This document shows, one piece after another, positions 1 through 5,592 of a stretch of 5,649 bases of DNA. The translations under genes were made by a program, and so were the position numbers. The notes below the pieces were generated by a model. It did no database searches and had not been told where the DNA came from. It saw nothing but the letters and a program-made list of their open reading frames with translations. Each line of letters begins with the position of its first letter. The first letter of the stretch is position 1. The DNA is from Candidatus Falkowiibacteriota bacterium (GTDB lineage Bacteria > Patescibacteriota > Patescibacteriia > Patescibacteriales > UBA12075), in assembly GCA_030600505.1 (NCBI GenBank), contig JAUVLY010000060.1:1-5649 (forward strand), read 5' to 3'.

Positions 1-580
1 CGTTAACTCGCATATTCCCCAAGATGGTTCGCTGGACGCGGGTAGTTGTACCTTTGCCATTGCAGGCCTTGCAAGTTTCTATCTTGGTTCCCGGCTCAGC
101 TAAATTACCATTACAACGATCGCAAACAACTTGCTTATTTATTGCAATATCTTTTTCTACTCCAAATACCGCTTCCATAAAGCTAATGTTGACAAGCAGC
201 TGCAAATCCCGACCCCGGGCTTGACGTCTTTGTCCGCCACCACCAAAACCAAAGATATCACCAATCCCGCCGAAAACATCACCCAGATCATCCATGTTTA
301 TGTTAAAACCATTAGCGGCTCCGGAAAAATCCCGAAAGCCATCAAAACCGCCGGCATTGCCCTGCATATTCTCAAAGCTTGAGCCAAACTGATCGTATTG
401 GCCGCGTTTTTTAGGGTCGCCAAGAACCTGGTAGGCCTCGTTTATTTCTTTAAACTTAGCCTCATTACCATTGGCTTTATCCGGATGGCACTGATGCGCT
501 TTTTTCCTAAATGCTTTCTTAATATCATCCTGGCTCGCGCCTTTCTCCACCCCTAAAATATTATAATAATCCTTTCCCAT
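1..580 (-). CDS. dnaJ: Chaperone protein DnaJ (Hsp40), 3' end beyond the window
   Basis: Co-chaperone that brings unfolded clients to DnaK and stimulates its ATPase in the cytoplasm. The 193 visible codons begin at ATG 580 with [11 protein letters not shown], a typical J-domain opening. The HPD motif that contacts DnaK is at residues 32-34, and the J-domain closes with KRGQYDQFG near residues 58-66. A Gly/Phe-rich linker covers about residues 67-118, followed by the start of the C-terminal substrate-binding domain. Two cysteine motifs of the zinc region are visible: CDRCNGNL (153-160) and CKACNGKG (170-177). The remaining two and the rest of the C-terminal domain lie outside the window. The first motif lacks the last glycine of CxxCxGxG. 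No Shine-Dalgarno is seen before the start, only GCAAGAAAAA, and a 92-nt palindromic element ends 10 nt upstream. The J-domain, linker and zinc-region order marks a full type I DnaJ rather than a J-only protein. Confidence 0.96.
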   Translation of the reverse strand, partial: MGKDYYNILGVEKGASQDDIKKAFRKKAHQCHPDKANGNEAKFKEINEAYQVLGDPKKRGQYDQFGSSFENMQGNAGGFDGFRDFSGAANGFNINMDDLGDVFGGIGDIFGFGGGGQRRQARGRDLQLLVNISFMEAVFGVEKDIAINKQVVCDRCNGNLAEPGTKIETCKACNGKGTTTRVQRTILGNMRVN

Positions 581-590
581 TTTTTCTTGC

Positions 591-682
591 TGTCATTCTG
601 AGGCCGAAGGCCGAAGAATCCCGTCAAAAACAATCTAATGTTATTCACGGGATCCTTCGTCGCTATGCTCCTCAGGATGACA
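591..682. repeat. 92-nt palindromic repeat element E1 (TGTCAT/ATGACA ends)
   Basis: The element begins TGTCATTCTGAG and ends CTCAGGATGACA, so its 12-nt ends are inverted repeats with one mismatch. Inside, GAAGAATCCCGT and ACGGGATCCTTC continue the pairing, leaving a central loop of about 20 nt. Its reverse complement matches the first 36 nt of the element at 4404-4500 in 34 positions, and also shares ACGGGATTCTTCG and CTCAGAATGACA with it. It fills the DUF3467-dnaJ gap, starting 6 nt after one stop codon and ending 10 nt before the next start. From memory, such TGTCATYCTGAG palindromes are scattered between genes in several bacterial groups. It has no coding capacity, so it resembles a non-autonomous MITE- or REP-like element. 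Confidence 0.85.
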
Positions 683-688
683 ATGCTA

Positions 689-985
689 TTATCCCTTAAA
701 CCCAATCTCCTTCCCAACCGGTGCATCAGCTACTTTTATTTCGCCGAACTGTTTTTCGTATTTGTCCAGATTGTCCTGCATTGCCTTGATCATTCGTTTA
801 AAATGACCAGGGTTGCTGATAATTTTACCGGCTACTTTGCCGCTTAGACCCATGATGCTGATAAACATCATTTGAAATTCATCGCGATTATGATTGATTT
901 GCATGGCATTGGCATATTCCGCCCCCGGCAAATTATCCGCGATCTTGATTTGCGTCTTGTTTTGTTTGTTATTTTCTTGTGTCAT
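689..985 (-). CDS. DUF3467 family protein
   Basis: A 98-residue soluble protein with the features I recall for DUF3467. It has a short polar N-terminus, then TQIKIADNLPGAEYANAMQI (11-30) with the typical LPGxxYAN core, and a hydrophobic strand around DEFQMMFISIMG (35-46). A helix follows, with KVAGKIISNPGHFKRMIKAM at 50-69. The C-terminal helix DNLDKYEKQFGEI (71-83) is also characteristic. The molecular function of the family is unknown to me. There is no signal peptide or membrane segment. ATG 985 is the only plausible start because no other methionine precedes the conserved core. The 27 nt upstream are almost pure A/T with no Shine-Dalgarno. A 12-bp hairpin lies just before that, so the gene may be transcribed from its own start. 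It sits between a small membrane-protein gene and dnaJ, which hints at, but does not show, a link to proteostasis. Confidence 0.85.
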   Translation of the reverse strand: MTQENNKQNKTQIKIADNLPGAEYANAMQINHNRDEFQMMFISIMGLSGKVAGKIISNPGHFKRMIKAMQDNLDKYEKQFGEIKVADAPVGKEIGFKG

Positions 986-1011
986 ATAAATAATTTAATA
1001 ATAAATAATAC

Positions 1012-1052
1012 AAGAAGAAAGGTAAGGACTACTAAATTTCACCTTTCTTCTT
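1012..1052 (-). terminator. 12-bp stem-loop, candidate intrinsic terminator
   Basis: The arms AAGAAGAAAGGT (1012-1023) and ACCTTTCTTCTT (1041-1052) are perfect inverted repeats around a 17-nt loop. In the operon direction the hairpin begins 6 nt after the stop codon of the small membrane-protein gene. It is followed by a U-rich but interrupted stretch (GTATTATTTATTATT). On the plus strand it is followed by TTTGTTTT, so it could also act on antisense transcripts. The stem is weak in G/C. Termination may therefore be partial, splitting the operon before the DUF3467-dnaJ pair. Confidence 0.45.
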
Positions 1053-1058
1053 TTTGTT

Positions 1059-1253
1059 TTACCCGTTCCTGGGTTTTATTTTTTTCTCATCAATCGTTTC
1101 AATAGAAACAATCCCCATGGCGAGTAACGATAATATAAAGCCGAGTATAAATTCTGGCTTATTTATCGTCCAATCCCCCCAAAAATCTATTACTGTTGCC
1201 CAGAAAAATAAAACAGAACCACCAAATCCAGAAAACATAATGAATCTTTCCAT
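1059..1253 (-). CDS. Small two-helix membrane protein, function unknown
   Basis: A 64-residue protein I do not recognise. Residues about 8-25 (SGFGGSVLFFWATVIDFW) and about 34-52 (EFILGFILSLLAMGIVSIE) form two hydrophobic segments separated by a short loop with Trp, Asp and Lys. The C-terminus is charged (DEKKIKPRNG). This predicts a helical hairpin in the membrane. Coding status is supported by a consensus ribosome binding site, AAGGAGG, 6 nt before ATG 1253. This is the only strong Shine-Dalgarno among the seven genes here. The gene lies 78 nt after the dnaK stop and 73 nt before the DUF3467 start, with a hairpin in each gap. Its place in a chaperone cluster could reflect membrane stress, but nothing in the sequence shows a function. 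Confidence 0.72.
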   Translation of the reverse strand: MERFIMFSGFGGSVLFFWATVIDFWGDWTINKPEFILGFILSLLAMGIVSIETIDEKKIKPRNG

Positions 1254-1259
1254 GATTAT

Positions 1260-1266
1260 CCTCCTT
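1260..1266 (-). promoter_or_regulatory. Consensus Shine-Dalgarno AAGGAGG
   Basis: On the minus strand AAGGAGG lies 6 nt upstream of ATG 1253, preceded by further A residues. It fixes the start of the small membrane protein and stands out because the other six starts in this window lack a recognisable purine-rich GG-containing site. Confidence 0.85.
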
Positions 1267-1295
1267 TTTTTGTAATTGTTAAAATGTCCTTAATT

Positions 1296-1320
1296 GCTTG
1301 CCCTTTTATTAAAGGCAAGC
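1296..1320 (-). other. Stem-loop after dnaK
   Basis: The arms GCTTGCC (1296-1302) and GGCAAGC (1314-1320) are perfect inverted repeats, and inner TTT/AAA pairing is possible past a bulge. The hairpin begins 11 nt after the dnaK stop codon. On the minus strand it is followed by AATTAAGGACATTTT rather than a U-tract, so it is a poor intrinsic terminator. It may instead protect or process the 3' end of the dnaK message. Confidence 0.45.
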
Positions 1321-1331
1321 TATGAAAACAT

Positions 1332-3263
1332 TTATTTTTTCTCTTCCTCGAAATCACCTTCTACTGGCTCGTCTTTCTTTTTATCGCCTGCTTTTTTATC
1401 TTCAGCCTTTTCATCGCCAGGTTTTGCTTCAGTCTTTTCACCCTCTTTAGCTTTTTCGGCTGCCTGAGCTTGGTACATGGCAGTGCCGATCTTTTGCGCT
1501 ACCTCATTCATTTCTTCCATCTTTTTCTTAATCTCGTCAGTATTATCAGAATCTTTAACTTTCTTTAATTCTTCAAGCTTGCTTTCCAGTTCTTTCTTAT
1601 CCTCATCCTTCATTTTATCCCCGGATTCTTTAATAAGTTTTTCGGTTGTGAAAACAATAGTATCGGCTTGGTTTTTAATGTCTATCTGCTCCTTTTTCTT
1701 CTTGTCTTCATCGGCATGCGTTTCCGCGTCTTTTTTCATCTTCTCAATTTCCTCTTCATTTAGACCGGAGCTGGCAGTAATAGTGATCTTTTGCTCTTTG
1801 CTGGTAGCTTTATCAACTGCTTTAACATTAAGAATACCATTAGCATCAATATCAAATGACACCTCTACTTGTGGTACACCACGGGGAGACGGCGGCAGAC
1901 CGTCAAGGATAAAGCGTCCCAGGGTTTTATTGTCCCCAGCCATCGGTCTTTCACCCTGGAGCACATGGATCTCCACACTGCTTTGATTATCAGCCGCGGT
2001 AGAAAATATCTGCGACTTGCTTGTCGGGATGGTGGTATTGCGCTCAATTAACGGTGTTGAAACACTACCCAGAGTTTCTATGCCCAAAGTAAGCGGAGTA
2101 ACATCCAGGAGTAATACATCCTTTACGTCTCCCTGCAAAACTCCGGCTTGTACAGCCGCGCCTAAAGCAACTACCTCGTCCGGGTTAACCCCCAAGTGAG
2201 GCTCTTTGCCAAAAAACTCTTTAACTTTTTTCTGAACCATGGGCATACGAGTCATGCCACCAACCATAATTACCTCTTCAATATCTTTGGGTTCAAGCTT
2301 GGCGTCTTTCAAGGCTTTCCGGCAGGGCTCTAAGGTTTTGTCAACCAAATCACCGACCAGCTCTTCCAGTTTAGCACGGGTCATTTTCATGACCAAATGT
2401 TTCGGTCCGCTCGCGTCTGTGGTGATAAAAGGCTGGTTGATCTCGGTCTCTTTGGTTGTACTGAGCTCAATCTTGGCTTTCTCGGCCGCCTCTTTAATCC
2501 GCTGCAGTGAGAGAGTGTCATTCCCCAGGTCAATGCCCTGGTCTTTTTTAAATTCTGTAAGTATCCAATTGATTATATGCTGGTCAAAATCTTCGCCGCC
2601 CAAATGGGTATCGCCGTTAGTGGACTTAACTTCTACCGTGTCTTCGCTCACATCCAAAATGGAAATATCGAAAGTGCCGCCACCCAGATCATAAACCGCG
2701 ATTTGCTCACCCTTCTTCTTCTCAAAGCCATAGGCTAAAGCAGCCGCGGTTGGCTCGTTAATGATCCGCTTAACTTCCAAACCGGCTACCTTGCCCGCGT
2801 CCTTGGTCGCTTGGCGCTGGGCATCGTTAAAATAAGCCGGCACGGTTATTACCGCTTCCTTAATCTCTTCACCCAGCTTAGCCTCGGCATCGGCCTTAAG
2901 TTTAGACAGGATCATGGCCGACACTTCCTGCGGGGTATAATCCTTATCGTTTAATTTAATTTTTATACCTTTTCCGGACTGAACGATCTTAAAAGGAGAA
3001 TTTTTCAAATCTTTTTGAACTTCTTCATCATTAAAATTCCGCCCGATCAAGCGCTTAGCCGCGTATACGGTATTCTCCGGGTTGGTAACCGCTTGCCGTT
3101 TGGCGGTTTGACCGACTAAACGTTCGCCGTTTTTACTTACAGCGACAATTGAGGGAGTGGTCCGATTGCCCTCAGCGTTTTCTAGAATCTTGGGCTTGCC
3201 ACCCTCGATGATAGCCATCGCCGAGTTGGTGGTACCCAAATCTATTCCTAATATTTTACTCAT
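1332..3263 (-). CDS. dnaK: Molecular chaperone DnaK (Hsp70)
   Basis: ATP-driven cytoplasmic chaperone that binds exposed hydrophobic peptides, working with DnaJ and GrpE encoded nearby. The 643 residues from ATG 3263 match the family's usual length. The ATPase domain has phosphate loop 1 IDLGTTNS (7-14), [17 protein letters not shown] (141-157), phosphate loop 2 YDLGGGTFD (191-199) and the adenosine motif VGGMTRMP (334-341). The interdomain linker [10 protein letters not shown] is at 382-391. The substrate-binding beta domain and helical lid follow to about residue 600. The tail (about 603-643) is Lys/Glu/Asp-rich low-complexity sequence ending GDFEEEKK, a variant of the usual EFEEVK-type end. 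The region around [16 protein letters not shown] (71-86) has the longer E. coli-like form. The frame stays open to GTG 3305, but that would begin inside a palindromic repeat and add 14 residues before the conserved [10 protein letters not shown] start. No Shine-Dalgarno precedes ATG 3263. Confidence 0.98.
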   Translation of the reverse strand: MSKILGIDLGTTNSAMAIIEGGKPKILENAEGNRTTPSIVAVSKNGERLVGQTAKRQAVTNPENTVYAAKRLIGRNFNDEEVQKDLKNSPFKIVQSGKGIKIKLNDKDYTPQEVSAMILSKLKADAEAKLGEEIKEAVITVPAYFNDAQRQATKDAGKVAGLEVKRIINEPTAAALAYGFEKKKGEQIAVYDLGGGTFDISILDVSEDTVEVKSTNGDTHLGGEDFDQHIINWILTEFKKDQGIDLGNDTLSLQRIKEAAEKAKIELSTTKETEINQPFITTDASGPKHLVMKMTRAKLEELVGDLVDKTLEPCRKALKDAKLEPKDIEEVIMVGGMTRMPMVQKKVKEFFGKEPHLGVNPDEVVALGAAVQAGVLQGDVKDVLLLDVTPLTLGIETLGSVSTPLIERNTTIPTSKSQIFSTAADNQSSVEIHVLQGERPMAGDNKTLGRFILDGLPPSPRGVPQVEVSFDIDANGILNVKAVDKATSKEQKITITASSGLNEEEIEKMKKDAETHADEDKKKKEQIDIKNQADTIVFTTEKLIKESGDKMKDEDKKELESKLEELKKVKDSDNTDEIKKKMEEMNEVAQKIGTAMYQAQAAEKAKEGEKTEAKPGDEKAEDKKAGDKKKDEPVEGDFEEEKK

Positions 3264-3299
3264 AGTTTTTTTATTATTATCTATTAAATTAATTATTTC

Positions 3300-3397
3300 T
3301 CCCACGAATCAACGAATCTATTCACGAATTTACAAATTCTAACTAAACTATTAATAGAGTATTCGTAAATTTGTACTTGATTCGTTGATTCGTGGGA
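3300..3397. repeat. 98-nt inverted-repeat element E3 upstream of dnaK
   Basis: Perfect 19-nt arms TCCCACGAATCAACGAATC (3300-3318) and its complement (3379-3397) bound the element. Pairing continues imperfectly inward: CACGAATTTACAAATTC on the left aligns with the complement of the right half at 13 of 17 positions. The word ACGAAT/ATTCGT recurs throughout. The element starts 13 nt after the stop codon of the membrane-protein gene (transcript direction) and ends 36 nt before the dnaK ATG. It would give a long hairpin in the dnaK leader. No coding capacity is seen. It differs in sequence from E1 and E2. Confidence 0.85.
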
Positions 3398-3407
3398 TAA
3401 TTATATT

Positions 3408-3438
3408 ACTTTATTGATTTATTAACTTTATTGATTTA
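3408..3438. repeat. Two 14-nt direct repeats over a stop codon
   Basis: ACTTTATTGATTTA occurs at 3408-3421 and again at 3425-3438, a 17-nt period. The first copy covers the stop codon of the membrane-protein gene and the second encodes part of its last residues (SIKLI). It looks like a small tandem duplication or slippage product at the 3' end of the gene. Confidence 0.6.
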
Positions 3439-4373
3439 ATCATCTCTTTATAGCTCTCTAATGGGAGCATGCCGAAATCCTGGTTTAAAAATGCCAAACC
3501 GGTATACTCATCATTATCAAGATTAAATATAACGGCTACATTTTCGCCAATATCCACCGGCAGCCCATCCTCCTCCGAATCGATCGCAAAACTATTTTGA
3601 TCAACAAGCAATGCTTCACCGCCATCGAACTTAATAACTTCCACCGGGTTAATTTCGTGTTCCCGCTCCCCCGGGCCGAGCCAGAAATAATCGCGCCGCG
3701 ACTGCGTGTAGCCCAAATTATCTATTACCGCTAATGTCGCCGTAGCTTGACTGCGCGGTAACTCAAAACTAGCACTGACACCGCCGAAAACTAACTTGTC
3801 ATTATCCGTAAATGTGCCCAGATATTTGGTGCCGCTGGCAATCTCAGTTTTCGTAATAGTTATTTCCCCAAATAGGGCCGGATAAGTAAAAGCCAATCCC
3901 AATTCCTCGTCAATAAAATCTATTTTTGCTTTTCCTAAAAGCAGAGCGCGCCTAGCTAATTCTTCGGCTTTTTCTCTTAACTCAACATTTTCTGTTTCCA
4001 CTCCGGTAAGCTTACTCTTAAGGGTTGCCAGACGCTCTTCAAAACTCATCTTGGTTTCCAATGCTTCTTTTCTGGCCTCGGTCAAAATCTTCGTACCCGT
4101 ACTTTTTTGCCAGGCGTAAATTCCTCCACCAACGACTAGCGTGGTTACAACAGTGGCTATAACTAATATACTTAAGCCACTTTTATCCTTTTTAGCATAA
4201 GTTTTTGTGATTTTCTTGGGTGATGGTTTTTTAACAGCTGGCTTCTTAACGATTTTCTTAGGTAATGCCTTTCTGGGCACCTTCTTAACCGGCGCACTTT
4301 CTTTTATTTTCTTAGGTGGTGCTTTCTCTTCGCCTCTTCCCTCCTCCTCGTGGCTTACAGATATTTTTACCAT
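3411..4373 (-). CDS. Membrane-anchored coiled-coil protein with Lys/Pro-rich cytoplasmic tail, function unknown
   Basis: A 320-residue protein I do not recognise. The first ten or so residues are acidic, then residues about 20-64 are very basic and rich in Lys, Pro and Ala (for example KKVPRKALPKKIVKKPAVKK, 30-49), like histone H1 tails. One hydrophobic segment (about 66-88, SGLSILVIATVVTTLVVGGG onward) should span the membrane. The positive-inside rule puts the basic tail in the cytoplasm. A charged helical stretch with heptad-like spacing follows (about 95-150), then a mixed-strand domain (about 151-320) with no motif I can name. There is no signal-peptidase or lipobox site, so the membrane segment is probably an uncleaved anchor. 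ATG 4373 has only a weak AAAAGAAC upstream. The gene sits between hsp20 and dnaK with palindromic elements on both sides. A role linking envelope stress to chaperones, or a chance insertion, are both possible. Confidence 0.88.
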   Translation of the reverse strand: MVKISVSHEEEGRGEEKAPPKKIKESAPVKKVPRKALPKKIVKKPAVKKPSPKKITKTYAKKDKSGLSILVIATVVTTLVVGGGIYAWQKSTGTKILTEARKEALETKMSFEERLATLKSKLTGVETENVELREKAEELARRALLLGKAKIDFIDEELGLAFTYPALFGEITITKTEIASGTKYLGTFTDNDKLVFGGVSASFELPRSQATATLAVIDNLGYTQSRRDYFWLGPGEREHEINPVEVIKFDGGEALLVDQNSFAIDSEEDGLPVDIGENVAVIFNLDNDEYTGLAFLNQDFGMLPLESYKEMIKSIKLINQ

Positions 4374-4403
4374 TTATTTTGTTCTTTTAGTTATTTATGT
4401 ATT

Positions 4404-4500
4404 TGTCATCCTGAGGAGCGTAGCGACGAAGGATCTCGTCTCTATATCCACGGGATTCTTCGCTTCCTGCCTGCCCGGCAGGCAGGCGCTCAGAATGACA
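4404..4500. repeat. 97-nt palindromic repeat element E2, same family as E1
   Basis: The element begins TGTCATCCTGAG and ends CTCAGAATGACA. Its left half, through GAAGGATCTCGT, matches the reverse complement of E1 at 34 of 36 positions, so the two copies lie in opposite orientations. The right half carries an extra palindrome absent from E1, at 4466-4486 (arm CCTGCCTGCC, one central C, arm GGCAGGCAGG). It lies in the 213-nt hsp20 to membrane-protein gap and ends 30 nt before the latter's start codon. The open frame across it on the plus strand is a shadow. Confidence 0.88.
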
Positions 4501-4530
4501 AATTGATTATTAGTAATTTTTTTTTAAGTT

Positions 4531-4581
4531 GTTCGAGTAAATTCGATTCGATCCTATTCGCTTTAAATTCGCTTAAATTCG
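4531..4581. repeat. Phased TTCG-rich tract
   Basis: TTCG words recur in GTTCG at 4531 and ATTCG at 4541, 4546, 4556, 4567 and 4577, mostly 10-11 nt apart. AAATTCGCTT and AAATTCGCGA are near-identical neighbours. The tract ends 5 nt before the hsp20 stop codon boundary at 4587. It shares the ATTCG word with E3 but lacks its long arms, so it may be a degenerate relative or simple tandem drift. Confidence 0.5.
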
Positions 4582-4586
4582 CGACG

Positions 4587-4988
4587 TTATTTTTTGGTTT
4601 TTATCTTAATCGTCTTTGGTTTTGCTGCTTGCGCTTTAGGGATAGTGATTTTAAGCACGCCGTCTTCAGCCACAGCACTGGCCGCATCACCCAGGACGTG
4701 GGTTGGCAGAGATACGCTGCGATAAAACCCGCCGCGCCGGATCTCTTTGCGGTAATAATTCTTATCTTCTACTTCACTCTTTTTTTCACTCTCGCCCTTG
4801 ATGCACAAAACATCATTTTCAATTGAAATATTTACTTTTTCCGGATCAATCCCGGCTAACTGGGTCTCGACAATCACATTATCCTTATCTTCATACATAT
4901 CAATTGCCGGAGTAAATGATCCCATCATTTTCCCCATTTCCTCGAATGGTTCCATATCAAGGAAAGGAGACCACTTAATTAATGCCAT
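4587..4988 (-). CDS. hsp20: Small heat-shock protein, Hsp20/alpha-crystallin family
   Basis: ATP-independent holdase that binds unfolding proteins and keeps them ready for refolding by DnaK/DnaJ/GrpE. The 133 residues are a normal length. A short N-terminal arm MALIKWSPFLDMEPFEEM (1-18) resembles those of class A bacterial members. The alpha-crystallin domain starts at PAIDMYEDKDNVIVETQLAG (27-46), continues through VNISIENDVLCIKGE (52-66), and ends with the family signature AVAEDGVLKITIP (105-117). The C-terminal IKI motif (127-129), used in oligomer assembly, is present before a lysine-rich end. ATG 4988 matches the usual N-terminus, but AACAATAAACTT upstream contains no Shine-Dalgarno. The gene lies 100 nt after grpE and 213 nt before the membrane-protein gene. 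A weak sigma70-like promoter is possible in the grpE-hsp20 gap. Confidence 0.96.
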   Translation of the reverse strand: MALIKWSPFLDMEPFEEMGKMMGSFTPAIDMYEDKDNVIVETQLAGIDPEKVNISIENDVLCIKGESEKKSEVEDKNYYRKEIRRGGFYRSVSLPTHVLGDAASAVAEDGVLKITIPKAQAAKPKTIKIKTKK

Positions 4989-5053
4989 AAGTTTATTGTT
5001 TTTAAAACATTACTATCTAATACACAATAATCGATTTTAAAAACCTTGGTTAA

Positions 5054-5081
5054 TTTATAATTTTCAATTTTTAATTTTCAA
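5054..5081 (-). promoter_or_regulatory. Possible sigma70-type promoter for hsp20
   Basis: On the minus strand TTGAAA (5081-5076) and TATAAA (5059-5054) are 16 nt apart, about 65 nt upstream of the hsp20 ATG. The match is good, but the stretch is low-complexity AT repeat, where such matches arise easily. Confidence 0.25.
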
Positions 5082-5106
5082 ACAATTTTTAATTCTTAAT
5101 TTTCAA
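5056..5106. repeat. AT-rich tandem-like repeat (TTTTCAATTTTTAATT words)
   Basis: Words of the form TTTTCAA and TTTTTAATT alternate through this stretch, which covers the gap after grpE and its last few codons. The final residues of GrpE (LKIKN) are encoded within it. The pattern is degenerate and could be simple sequence drift. Confidence 0.5.
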
Positions 5107-5517
5107 AATTACTTTCGCGGGAATAATAACCTTGTCTTTTAATTTATACCCGGGTTTAACTACTTCACTGACTTTATCACCTTTACCTTCTATCGCTTCC
5201 ATGATATTATGATCGAATTTTTTTCCCTTAGCTTTAATCTCTTCAACTCCCATATTTTTTAAAATCTCGGCAAATTGCTTAACTACATACTTAATGCCTT
5301 CGGCCCAGCCGTTTTCCTTAGCCTCTCCATCAATATGTTCTAGCGATATTCGTAAATTATCATAGACCGGCAATATCTCCCGTACACATCCCTCATTAGC
5401 ATATTTAGCAAACTCCTGCTTCTCCACAGTCGTCCGCTTCAGCAAATTCTGATAATCAGCCAAAGCCCGCATATATTTCTCCTCCAGCTCACTATAAAAT
5501 ATCTTTTTATCATCCAC
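5089..5517 (-). CDS. grpE: Nucleotide exchange factor GrpE
   Basis: Dimeric cytoplasmic factor that releases ADP from DnaK and so resets its chaperone cycle. From GTG 5517 the protein has 142 residues, slightly short for the family. A long N-terminal helix (about 8-45, including ELEEKYMRALADYQNLLKRT) would form the dimer coiled coil. LPVYDNLRISLEH (49-61) matches the conserved LPVxDNLxRALE stretch. The C-terminal beta domain carries FDHNIMEAI (101-109), equivalent to FDPxxHEA, and ends in PGYKLKDKVIIPAKVILK. The frame is open upstream to the window edge but holds no ATG, GTG or TTG codon there and passes through repeats. A lysine-rich extension (for example KASEDKQKADVKKIRTKNKK, about 5576-5517) would nevertheless suit a disordered GrpE N-terminus, so the start is uncertain. 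No Shine-Dalgarno precedes the GTG. It is the first gene of the cluster in the window. Confidence 0.93.
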   Translation of the reverse strand: MDDKKIFYSELEEKYMRALADYQNLLKRTTVEKQEFAKYANEGCVREILPVYDNLRISLEHIDGEAKENGWAEGIKYVVKQFAEILKNMGVEEIKAKGKKFDHNIMEAIEGKGDKVSEVVKPGYKLKDKVIIPAKVILKIKN

Positions 5518-5564
5518 TTTCTTATTTTTTGTCCGAATTTTTTTTACATCCGCTTTCTGCTTGT

Positions 5565-5588
5565 CCTCCGAAGCTTTAGCGTAGGAGG
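5565..5588. repeat. Short imperfect palindrome CCTCC...GGAGG upstream of grpE
   Basis: CCTCCGAAGCTT followed by TAGCGTAGGAGG pairs as a hairpin with two mismatches in the stem. It lies 47 nt upstream of the likely grpE start, next to the heptamer tract. From memory, GAAGCTTTAGCG palindromes of this kind are frequent between genes in some CPR genomes. Confidence 0.55.
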
Positions 5589-5592
5589 GTTT

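Noticed and set aside
1477..1986. 169-codon plus-strand open frame opposite dnaK
   Set aside because: It is Ser/Phe/Leu-rich antisense of a Lys/Glu-rich coding region, with no recognisable domain. The same applies to the frame at 2239-2694.
3264..3305. DnaK start at GTG 3305, adding 14 residues
   Set aside because: The GTG lies inside the arm of the E3 inverted repeat, and the conserved Hsp70 N-terminus begins exactly at ATG 3263 ([10 protein letters not shown]).
4501..4526. Plus-strand terminator ending in a run of nine or more T
   Set aside because: No plus-strand gene precedes it, the upstream stem (ATTA/TAAT) is tiny, and the T-run is on the wrong strand for the operon.
4350..4826. 158-codon plus-strand open frame
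   Set aside because: It reads through the E2 repeat and antisense to hsp20. The peptide is a translation of repeat sequence plus shadow.
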